64,000 nucleotides of DNA from Heligmosomoides polygyrus polygyrus (lineage: Eukaryota > Nematoda > Chromadorea > Rhabditida > Heligmosomidae): positions 23,749,253-23,813,252 of the forward strand of contig OX377203.1 of NCBI GenBank assembly GCA_947396885.1. Direction: 5' to 3'. The notes under the pieces are model-generated. The model did not search any database and was not told the origin of the DNA. It saw nothing but the letters and a program-made list of their open reading frames with translations. Shown here in pieces: positions 1 through 9,886 of the stretch. The translations under genes and the position numbers were made by a program. Every line of letters starts with the position of its first letter. Position 1 is the stretch's first letter.

Positions 1-1430
1 ATCAGGAAGCGTAGTTTGGAAACTGACAAAGATGAGCAACCATTGAAAAAACACAAGTGCCTGCCGGAGCCGGTCACTATCGCTAAGGATTAAAAGGACG
101 CTACTTGGAAGGAAGAAATCAAATATTGAACTGTTACATTGTTTACTAATACCGTTTTACCAGTAAACTGATAAAGCATAAAAGGATAAATTAGTTAAAC
201 ATAGACGAGTAATAAAACAGGCGGAGTTGCCGTTAGACGTTCTAACGGCCAGTTGGCCGACAAAGAAGAAACGACCCATTGGTCGGTATGAAGAAGGAGG
301 AGGCAAATGTTGAGTTGGCAATCTTTGTTGAAGGTAGTAGAAAAAATTACACTTGTTGATGAATAAGTTTTAGAAAAGAAAATAGTGCATTAATCAGGGA
401 AGATGGTGTAATAACCCTATGAAGGTATTAATATTAACTGGTGTTGGGTTTCCCTCTTGCAACCAATTAATACTAGCATAGCAAATAAACTGAGAGAATG
501 AGAGGAAAAAACAAGGAAGTGAGGTTTGGTCTCTGTTTCGCACGGACCCTTATAAGGAGACCAAACAGAAAATACTCCTCCCCTCTGCGTTCATCAGTAA
601 GGGAAGGGGAGGAGCTATCATCCATGGTCTAAGAATAGAAAGTGTAGCTCATCTGCAAGACGTTTGTCGTTGTAGTATCGGTCAGGTGATAGAAAGATTT
701 GTGTAGACGACAGCTAATAGAATAGGAAGGCAAAAGAAGAAGTTTCTTATTGAGAAGACTTAAAGCAGCCAATGATGACTAAAAATATAGTACTCTTTCT
801 GCAATTACCAGTAAGGATGTAATCTAAAAAAAACTACTGCAACCATTGTAGGAAAGTTTGGTGGTTCATCAACGGATGCGTCTGTAGCCAATTGTAATAA
901 GTATTTATTACTTCACAACTATCAGAGCACAACGCAAACAATAACTCACAGCGGTTTATATAAGGAATTCCTAGAGGAGTAGCCTAGAAGTATGACATAT
1001 AAAGGTCAGGGAGGCTGATAACCTCTAGTCTTAAAAGGGTGTACCGCGGCTAGAGTGTAGTATTTGTGCATTATCTTATTTACCTTCTTGCGGTATCGTT
1101 AGGTCATACTGGTGGATGCTATGCAACGGTGCTTAGCATCCACTAGCCTTATATTGTTCATCTAAACGTGTTATCATTTATTCCTATTTGTTCTTATTAT
1201 GATAGAATAATACTACACATTTATAGATGTAGACCCTAGTTGATTCACAACAGCAAGAGTATGTTAGTAAAGAGCTATAAAAAGGTTGTTTGTACTAGTG
1301 TAAGTATATCAGATCATGAATAGGCTATAAAAAACTAATAAAAAATACTGGAAATCCCATGCGGCAGTCTTGCTCTAATTCAGACAGTTTAACGCGGTCA
1401 CTTGCGCTCGTACAACCCTAACCTAAATGG
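1..1430. other. no gene recognised; short hairpins only
   Basis: No coding exon or known element is recognised in this AT-rich stretch. Small inverted repeats are visible. One has 12-nt arms at 1109-1120 and 1135-1146 with one mismatch. Another is a short palindrome at about 231-248. Neither matches an RNA gene I know, and short hairpins of this size occur by chance. Confidence 0.5.
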
Positions 1431-1540
1431 GCTGGCCTAAAAACGACATTATTAGTTTGAAGACATTATACAGTTGTCAAAACCCCCAGGTCGTCTGTCC
1501 GTTGGCGTGTCTTGACCGCAGTCATCCGATATCGACTTTA

Positions 1541-1645
1541 AGGCGCCTTTTATACTCCCGTCGCGGAGCGGCGCGGCCAGTCGCGCCGCGCCCCGATTTT
1601 GACGCGCCGCTGCGGGATTGCAGTTAGAAAGGGGAGCGTCAGCAA
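1541..1645 (-). promoter_or_regulatory. GC-rich TATA module, copy 1
   Basis: Read on the minus strand, a CGGCGCG-rich block (1570-1640) leads into gGAGTATAAAAGGCGCCTT (1541-1560). The same arrangement occurs on the plus strand near 3420-3535. A GC-rich island with a strong TATA box abruptly inside AT-rich DNA suggests the promoter end of a dispersed repeat. No product is recognised downstream. Confidence 0.35.
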
Positions 1646-2056
1646 CAAGCGGCCACGAGCTTCTGCGCACTACGGCCCGTGCTCCGAAAACGGTCCATGA
1701 GTCATTGAGGGAGCAAAACAGAAAGGATTCGTCTGGCTGATCAGCGCAATGCATCTTGTCAATGTTTGCCGTGAAATTCCTTTGGGGAGCGACAAATCCT
1801 CTCCTAAGCCTGGAGTAGAAGTCGTCCCTCAACCTACGGTTGAAACTGGTGAGTCTGGTATTGAGTCGAATCCCCTGCAAGCAAACGGCACTAAACCACT
1901 CCTTATTTTGCGACATGTGCGGGTCCGAAAACAAAACTGCTGGAACGTACCCATTGTCAAGAATCACTCAAAATTCTTTATCATATGGCCATTCTAGAGT
2001 CACTGTGCACTTAGCGTGATATATGAAGCTTCGTGAATGTCTACAGATTTCTATTA

Positions 2057-3124
2057 AGGGGGGGGGGGGCAAAAGTAATGAGACATCCCATGCCGTGTCC
2101 ACATATCTCGTGGCTGGAGTCTGGATTCGTACTTGTTGTATTTGTATGTATGTTTGTATGCTACTAGGGCGCGTGTGGCGCAGTCGGAGGAGGCGCGACT
2201 GTCGCGTGCACCCGATACCAGGTTACTGGTTCGGATTTCCCGCCCAGGCCAACCAAGCCTTCCATCCCTCTGGGGTCGGTGAGTTGGTACCAGACTCGTC
2301 TGGGAAGGATAGAGCGCTGACTTGTTCATCGGCTGGCCACCGCAAGTCATTGTATGGCCAAATACGCATTCATGTCGCCTCCACGACATCCCGTAGAAGT
2401 AGAATGCACTGGCGCATCCCAGAAGGGATTGAGTAACGCCGTCCTTTATCCTTTTTTATGCTACTTACTGAAGCCCATCTAAGAAGTTACCACTTCTGCC
2501 CTTTCCAGAAGCATGCCAAAACCCCAGCCTGTCTCATGCCGAAACCCCAATCTCACGAGTCGACCTGTGTCGCGCAAATCTCGCCCAATTCCCAACCCCG
2601 AGCAGCCTGGGCTAAATATTCACGCAAGATGAGAAGTACGTCTTCTAACTTAACCCTGCCAAGCAGCGAGTCTGGGTGAGGCCTGGTGACCTGTTACCAA
2701 CCTTGGTTCGGCGAGATGTTAACGGCGAGAAGCACCTTTGGAGCTTTTGGGTCTGCGCCCATGGGTCGGTTTACCGGAAGCTGTTTCCCTAGAGCACTAC
2801 GATGAACTCCAAGGTCATGGTGAACGAAATAGAAGAGATGGGCTCGCTCTTATTCATTCGCAGCGCTTCAAGGAGGTTCTCCTCTTCGACAACGACAAGG
2901 GACACAAGAATCCAAGCAGTCCTTGACAACCATATCGAGCAGTTGATCAACACCAGGTCCAAGCAGTTCTGGAAGGATGGGATCAGGAAGTTGGCTGAGC
3001 GATGGCAGCAAGGTCATTGCCCTTAATGGCAAATACATTCCTCAGCATCGTTGAGTTGTAATTGAGTTATAAAGAAATAAAGATTTTTTCAAATTGTTCC
3101 ATTGCTTTTGCCCCCCCCCCCTCC
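2057..3124 (+). mobile_element. decayed Tc1/mariner-type element (poly-G ends), split by a SINE
   Basis: The ends are a G-run followed by GCAAAAGTAATGAGAC at the left and TTGCTTTTGCCCCC at the right, each next to TA. The interior aligns closely with the reverse complement of 29847-30744. Frame fragments at 2802-3026 resemble a mariner transposase C-terminus (SKQFWKDGIRKLAERWQQG). The coding sequence is broken by frameshifts and stops. The SINE at 2166-2456 interrupts it with a clean 9-bp duplication, so the element is older than the SINE insertion. Confidence 0.75.
2166..2456 (+). mobile_element. tRNA-derived SINE, copy 1 (reference copy)
   Basis: The element is about 291 bp and flanked by the exact 9-bp duplication tatgctact (2157-2165 and 2457-2465). 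Comparison with the uninterrupted sister element at 29847-30744 confirms the empty site. The head looks like a tRNA: an A-box-like TGGCGCAGTCGG near 2175, a B-box-like GGTTCGGATTTCC near 2230, and a GGGCGCG/CCCGCCC acceptor-like pairing. A roughly 200-bp body follows, ending in ...AACGCCGTCCTTTATCC with a TATCCTTT-type tail. These are hallmarks of a Pol III-transcribed SINE mobilised by LINE machinery. Six more copies lie in this window. Confidence 0.85.
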
Positions 3125-3289
3125 TAATATTCTCTTCCTAGGTTACAGAAGGTACGGGCTAAGGTCATGGTCACAGATTTCGCCCAAACTCCCTAATCAA
3201 CCGAACCTACCGTAATCGCCCGTAACTTCAAAAAACAATGTCAGATCCGTGACCAGCACCCTAACCCCCCCCCCTCCTCCTTGCCAATA

Positions 3290-3605
3290 GGATAAGTTTG
3301 GTCGAAGAGGTGAAATCTCCCACCCCACGCCGAGTCTGCCGCGGCTGATCGCGCCGCGCGCCCTTCTTCTCAGCGGCGCGATTCGCCGAATACCGTAACC
3401 CAAAATTCCGTCAAGTGTGGTGTATTGCGGCGGCGGAGTATAAAAGCGATGCGGCGCCGCCTCGCGGCACGAAAAATCGATAGCCATACCGACCATCACA
3501 CCGCGCCGCACGGCGGCGCAAGTATAAAAGGCGCCTAACAGACTACTGTTTGCACCCTCCTTCTTGTTGTTGTTATTTCTTCCGGATCTTTCCTCTTTGC
3601 CATGG
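3290..3605 (+). promoter_or_regulatory. GC-rich TATA module, copy 2, with possible start codon
   Basis: This GC-rich block carries two TATA boxes, GGAGTATAAAAGCG near 3436 and AGTATAAAAGGCGCC near 3520. The second is about 80 bp upstream of an ATG in a Kozak-like context (CCATGGCC, 3600-3607). The open frame from that ATG fails after 14 codons at a poly-G run, so no intact protein follows. It shares its TATA/GGCGCC core with the module at 1541-1560. It is probably the 5' end of a degraded retroelement or a dead promoter. Confidence 0.35.
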
Positions 3606-3881
3606 CCGAGGCCCGTACGAACAAAGCTGAGAGGGGGGGGGGGTGATCTAGAGCGATCGAGCGCAGCGGGGACCGTTCCCGGATCAAGCGCCGTGGCCCG
3701 GGTCCCAGATCATTGTCGTCTGTGCGCTCAGCCAGGACAGCCGGTACGGCTCGGTCACTCACATTTTTGTTTGTTTTTCACGTTTCGTCTAATCACACAT
3801 CGTGGGCAGGTATCTGTCTCATTGTGAGGATTCTACGATGATATACGTTTGTGTACGCGTTTTTTTTTAGGACGATTGAAG

Positions 3882-4193
3882 TCATTGAACTCTCGTTCTT
3901 ATCTGCCACTCTAATAAGTGGTGGGGGGGGGGAGTATTGAGTATCCTTAAGCATGCATAACTGCTGATATCGTAGACTGTCCAGCTCTCATTTCTAGTCA
4001 TTAGATCCTCAAGAAATTCGTTTCGATGCGGCTGCGCGAGGAGTGACTGGCATATGTTCATTCGCACTTGCTTATGTGCCTCGGTCAGCCTAGGAGGGAT
4101 CCATCTTGTCAAAACTTTTGGAGTCGTGCCGCCTGGTTCCCACGCGACGCACAACCACCAGTTTAGCCGAGGCCAGACCCAACGCAAACACAT
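3882..4193 (-). pseudogene. mariner transposase fragment, N-terminal/central part (inverted)
   Basis: The minus-strand frame reads a recognisable mariner stretch: WIPPRLTEAH...VRMNICQSLL, followed by a MTRNESW segment where the first catalytic motif (usually TGDEKW) is expected. The C-terminal part of the same kind of protein continues just downstream on the opposite strand (4288-4560). The gene therefore appears broken by an internal inversion as well as by point decay. No clear terminal repeats were found. Confidence 0.6.
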
Positions 4194-4287
4194 TTACTTT
4201 GCGTTCTTGGAATGCGAAAGGACCAATCTGTCATGAGCTGCTGGCTACTGACAAGACGCTTACATACTCGCTGATCAGCTTCAAAAA

Positions 4288-4560
4288 TTGGCCGATGTAG
4301 TGCGAGAAAACACGAAAAAGGTCAAGTGTCCACCTGGTGCAAGACAACTCGCGCCCACACGTTGCATCCCCAACCTGTGTGAAGATAGTCTAATTCGGCT
4401 GCCATCCGTAGCCTGTCCACCGTATTCGCCGGATCTTGCGCTATCGGACTGCCATCTGTCTAGACCGCTGAAGCACCATTTGAGGGAAAAATTTGAAAGC
4501 TATTATAACCTCAAAATGGCAGTCGACAACTTCTCCAAGTCGCAATTCGCTGATTTATGA
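4288..4560 (+). pseudogene. mariner transposase fragment, C-terminal part
   Basis: The open frame contains CPPYSPDLALSDCHLSRPL, which carries the last catalytic Asp of the mariner DDE domain, followed by the usual HHLREKFES tail. The HDN box that should precede it is degenerate. Together with 3882-4193 on the other strand it makes one rearranged dead mariner. Confidence 0.65.
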
Positions 4561-4699
4561 ATAAAAGAAAACAGCGATTTTCCGAGCACATGGAAAAAGG
4601 CCATATCGCTCTACGGTGAATATATTGTCGATTCTTAGTTTGTATTTAGAAAACTACGGCTTAATAAAAAAATATTTTTTGCTCCTCTTCTTCTCTTTC

Positions 4700-7280
4700 T
4701 TCTTTTCTTCTTTTTTCGGGCAACCTAATAGCACTTGCATTTTTAGGATACCCTTCATTTTTGCAAGATGTAGCGTGTTTTAAATTTTATACGTTAAAAA
4801 ACACAAATTAACCAACACTGTTCTTTCAAGAAGAAATTACAGCAAGTAATTAAGTGAAACACTCGAGTGTAAAATATAAGAATTCAGACGAGTGCATATC
4901 GCAACCCACAGCGTTCATACGTCGGAAGTTTTTATTTTTTGATGTTTCATGTTAGATTTTAACCTTTTGGGTACCTTTACTGTGAGCGAAGTTATCACCT
5001 TTCAAACAGTGCATACATTTTTTGAGGCACCCTGTATATTGATGACAAGTGCATTGACCCATCTGTACTGTGACCATCTGTCTTTTTGGCTTGGCTAACG
5101 TTACTGCCATTGCCGCAACAATTCGTTCGAACCCGTTGTAAACGTTGCAAAATTCAAATTTTAGGAAAATAAACTTCACAATGCGATTGCCACAACATCA
5201 GATCTTTCCCATAAATGGTAACAGCCTCATTGTCCCTCCAGCATCTTCTATCCTTTATACCGTATATTCACTCCCCAGTGAGCAATCTTGCTCGAAACAT
5301 TGAAGGAATAACACTCTCACTTTTCGCCACCCCTCCAACCCTTATTTAAAATTAACGGCTTTTAATAATACCTGCCACTACGGCATAACCCTTACTGTTT
5401 GCAATCCCAGATGTGTGTTATCAGGTTTATTTCCACATATTGGGCGATAAACGAAAACCACACCTGGAGACGTGCCGCCGACGCTGACAACGTGTCTGGG
5501 GATTCAGAAGGCGCTTCGCAGACGACGTCGCCTAGCCTATGTATGAGTTCAGGAAATCCCATCCATCCATTTCCTGCATTTTTTCCTAGAGTACAGCGAC
5601 CGTTCCATAGTGTGACGCATGTAATGGTCAATGGTAGAAGGGAAGGGAAAAGCAAGCATAATGGAGAGGAGCAACAGAGTAGGCTCTCCCAACTAGGATG
5701 GCACCTCTAACTGTATTACAAAAATCGTCTACTATGAAAAGAAGATGGCCAAAGGTGCAGTTATAGAGAGAATTCACTTTGTTAGGAATGCTGTACTGTG
5801 TGCTGCGCAAGCGCGCTCCACCGCGTGTACGTGAACTATTGCACGAGGGGAATTTTTAAGCACGATCTCCACGTGAGCATTCGATCGATGTCTTGTATAG
5901 CCGTAATGGCACCTCCGTCCAGCGGGTTGTGACAGTAGATAGTGGCGTTGCGATATTTCTGCATTTCAGCAGAGTGGCTGAAATTTGAGGGATTTTAACG
6001 TCGACATAATTCGCTGGCGTTTTCTGCGCATTTTCCAGCTGTATCCTTTCTGCAGAACCCAGCTGCGGACTCACGCTAAACGCTCGTGGGATGCTTGAAG
6101 CAGAAAAACAGATTATTTTGTTGAATCGCAGATTTCGTAGCAGTAGAACGTTCGAATGCGAATGTTTCGAGCATTCGAACACGAGTGCTTCGAGCATTGG
6201 AATTCGAATACATCGTTTCGTTCCTCGAACGTTCGCATCGATTTTTTTTCGAAAGGTCGAATCGATCCCGAACAGAATTATTCAAATTCGAGTGTCCGAA
6301 TGTTTATTCGGGCACAAATATACTAACGGGTTCGGCTCATAGTTGTAGTAACCCTGTTTGTGTTCCATGTGCATGCTACTGAGCACAAGCACTTCGTTTC
6401 CTGCTCTTTTGCGCTTAATCTGATGATGGGCATAAATCTACTATTAGGCTGATACTTGAGCGCTGACTGGGTGCTACTCGCACGCAGTTTCATTTTAAAA
6501 TGTTGTTTCTTTTCCTTTTCCTACGCTAATTCCTATTTCCTCCAATGGCAAGAAAAGAAATTACTGTCTTAATATTTTGAATTGCCAAAGGCAGGTGAAT
6601 TCTGATCATATTTAAGTTACGGAGTCTACTCTTCGCGTTTGTCACGTGCAATCGATTGAGTCATGGCCACAGAAGACGCTGTTGCTATTCCTTCTGTTTT
6701 AAGAAGTCGAACAAGCTGATTGAGATGCCATTTCAACTTTGATTTCAACTGCAGGAAAAAAGAAGCTTCAACGAGTCAAGTCTCCTATCTTTGAAAACAT
6801 TAACTCTGCAAGCAAATTGTTCAATTGCAAATCAATTGCAGTCATGTAGTAGAACCAGAAATAGTCTTAAGACAAATTTGATTTGTCCTACTCATTTAAA
6901 TCAAATCCTCTCCACTAGCAAGAACGTTTACCTTTGCAAATAATGGTTTTGGAAGTTGCAATATCTAATCTTGATGAATCATTCGGATAATGGATATTAT
7001 AGAGTAATGAATATGTGGCCATTTGTAATAGTAGTGTGCTTTCCCACCGCTATTTATCGTTTCGGCAAAACCCGCTTCTCCTGGTCCGCGTAAGCATATA
7101 TCTTCTTATTTCCGGGTAAGGTTGTTTTACCTTCAGCCCTTTTTTGAACGCTAGTTCCCAGTGTGAGCAACATTGCTTCGAGGTTTCCCTTTCAGTATAG
7201 TGTCTTTCAGGAACGGCTCCCTTTGGCAGAAAGGATACGAAGAAAGGGACAAAGGTCACGATGTGACAGTGCGGATGCCT
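4700..7280. other. no gene recognised
   Basis: AT-rich sequence with only short frames. Short open frames at 4952-5179, 5399-5710 and 5856-6197 lack splice-site support and family resemblance. The only distinctive structure is the TTCGAA-rich patch at about 6145-6310. Confidence 0.5.
6145..6310. repeat. TTCGAA/CGAATG-rich degenerate simple repeat
   Basis: About 160 bp in which GTTCGAATG, GAGCATTCGAA and related words recur on both strands, giving many overlapping small palindromes. It is too diverged for a clear period. Open frames across it are by-products of the repeat. Confidence 0.5.
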
Positions 7281-7284
7281 CTCA

Positions 7285-7403
7285 ATGGCGGCGGACCATG
7301 TCCTCAAAGTCCGTGTTGCTCGTCCGCCAGCGTGGAAGGTCATGCTAACACGGAGATTAGAGAGAGATGAGAAGCCTGTGACGTACCTTTACGGAAATCT
7401 CAG
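7285..7403 (+). CDS. possible first coding exon, unknown protein
   Basis: A frame starting at ATG 7285 runs about 39 codons without a stop into a good splice donor (CTCAG|GTAATT at 7403/7404). It leaves a phase-2 end. The peptide is basic and mixed in composition, with no family resemblance I recognise. No convincing next exon was found downstream, so this may be chance. Confidence 0.2.
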
Positions 7404-7920
7404 GTAATTACCTCAAAATCTCATTTCATTTTTGAACATTTACATAGTGAAAATTTTGATACATACATCTTTTGTGAGACTTGGTTGAAGCCGAAGCGTT
7501 GCCCTTTTTATTGCTTGGTGACCTTGTGGAGAATTCGTTGTGACGGGCTCACGAGGAAATGAAATAGAGTAGTAGTATTGCTAAAATAATTTATGCAGGA
7601 GATTGTGTTTTCGGAAAGTTAAAAATTGCTACGAACTTCTTGCACTAGACATCCAAAATCAATCACATGCATGCTGAGTAAATGGTTTACAGGTCTCCTT
7701 CATGTTTGACCACTTCGACGAAACAGCTAGTTGAAATCCTTATTGACTTAACGATTAGTAGTTAAACAACTATTTTAGTCGGGGATTAGTGATAGATATG
7801 AGATGTTTCTGGATATTCTTTTTTATGTAGTTGATGTTTTCCATTATGTAAAGTTGATGACACCAAGCTTCTCTACCTGATTCTTTAGAAGACATGGCTT
7901 ATCACCAATTTTACCGCTTT

Positions 7921-8085
7921 AACATAGCTAGACAGTTCAACACATCCTCATGGGTGAGGTAAATAACGTTCACTTTTATAAGTTTTTAAAGAAGACAACA
8001 AAAACAATCCTCAGCTGGTAAAGCGCGTTATCGAGTCTGGTCAGAATTTTGTACTTACTGAATAAAAAGCTCAACTCAACAAATT
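7921..8085 (+). repeat. direct repeat, copy 1 (partner 8519-8712)
   Basis: Both copies begin TAACATAGCT, share CAGCTGGT(T/A)A followed by GCGC, and end near ACTTA(C)TTGAA(T/C)AAAAAGCTCAA. The spacing is about 600 bp and the copies are diverged. No coding capacity. Confidence 0.55.
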
Positions 8086-8518
8086 ATTTGTTTTGTGAAG
8101 GGTGGAATGAGAGCTGAAAAGCAACCTTTCATATGAATTTTGCGAAGTTCTTCTTGATAATGACGGAAAACTGCCAACTTTTGACATATCTTTGAATAGT
8201 CACATAAAAACCATTCCATGATTCCAGGGAAAGGTATCTTCAAAACAATAAAAAATTGGAAAATTTCTTCCTCTTCCAAGCCAGATGGTATTCCACTGTA
8301 TTTTCTAAAAAAAAGTAGCCTATTAAACACCTAACCGCTAGCTTATCTATATAATCAGTTGCTTATGTTTTTGAAGCACTTAGACAATAGAAACGTCCTT
8401 TTGTAAAAGCGTTACTAAGGAAGCAACCTCCTGAGAACCCTTTAGACCAGTATGCGTTACATCAATAGTTTCCAGTTTTTGCAAAAATGAAAAGAAACTT
8501 TCTATGAAACTAACAAAA

Positions 8519-8712
8519 CTAACATAGCTGGGGAGTCAAAACTTTCTATGACTAGGGCAAATACCGTCCATCTTTATAATTTTTTCCAAAAAGTTTTTTT
8601 TTTCAAAAAAAGATCGAGGAATACAACGCTCAGCTGGTTAGGCGCCTGATCTAGTCGTATCAGATGACAGCATTTTATAACTTATTGAACAAAAAGCTCA
8701 AGCAAACTAGCT
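8519..8712 (+). repeat. direct repeat, copy 2 (partner 7921-8085)
   Basis: This is the diverged second copy of the repeat described at 7921-8085, in the same orientation. The stretch between the copies (including a minus-strand frame at 8076-8330) and the stretch to 9880 hold nothing else I recognise. Confidence 0.5.
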
Positions 8713-9886
8713 AGTTTATGCTACCTACTTTGAGTAATTGATCGGTCAGGCTTTAGTGTTCATTTTTCTCCATCTTTGTTCTTACACTTACTCATCGTTT
8801 ACCGTGTACTCTCTAAGGCCTGCTCTACGGTAGTCATCGCGCATAAAGGTGTTTCCTTATTTGTTCTAGGCTGACTGCCTAAAAGGTGGACAATTTTTGG
8901 ATGACGACTTCAACGCTCAGAAAAATTTCTCATATACAAGCTAGCGTCATTCCACTAAAATGCATACGGAATAGGAAAAATGCTGCAAAAGAGCACGATG
9001 ACGATGAAAGGGAGGAATAAATAAGTCATTGAGATGTATTGTGGGTGCAATGCTGCAATGAATTGTTAGAAGGGGAGGGGATGGCGTGGGGTCCATCTGA
9101 TGCTCTCACTTGAATCAAAAGATCCTCTCACGCCTCCACTTGACCACGCTTCCTTTTGCCACCTCATGCTGACCAGAGAAGTCGACAGCTGACTGTGGCC
9201 GTAGCAAAAGTTGTTCGTATCTTTTCTAGGCTCTGTTTCATTTTGTTGTATTTCTGCACGTTCGTACCTTCAACTATTATTTGCAGTGCCGTTTCAGACG
9301 CCCATTTGGTCAATTATGAGGACCAGAAAACATACGTTTTGCGTGATTCTACCTTATCTTGCACGTTTTTTATTTCTACCATGATTTTTATGAGTGTGTC
9401 AAGAGGATCAGTTATATAACCATGCACCTTGCACTGGGCCCAAATATGTTTGCCGTACCTAATTTGGAAGTTTTCACACCCACTTTAATTGCAGGTCCTC
9501 CTCCTTCGTGTGATCTTCCATCTGCGTGTGAATATTGTCTTGCTGATACTTTCTGTATACTACAGTTATGCCCTGAAAGCGTTGTTTATCTTGTCATTCC
9601 TGAAAAATTATGTTAAAAATTACGTCGTCTCTGTAACATGAATAATAAACCTCTAGAGGAACAAGCCGATGGATTAACCAGCTTGACCCTTCCTTCCTAA
9701 AATTTATCTCAGTGCAATTGGCATGAATGGTGCGCGTTAGTAACTGTAATAGGCCGTGTTGCTTGACAAGAATGTAACTAGGAGTTTATAAAGTATTTTG
9801 CATCTTGCCGCACCTTTTCAAGCCACTCAAGTTGATTAGGACCTGGCGCATGAATCGATAGGTATATCCCTAATTCTGATTTTAGG

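Noticed and set aside
1452..1967. 171-codon minus-strand ORF
   Set aside because: It runs across the GC-rich module without splice sites or recognisable protein. An opposite-strand frame overlaps it.
2023..2436. ORFs of about 100-140 codons over the SINE copies (both strands)
   Set aside because: The same frames recur at other SINE copies. They are non-coding SINE sequence.
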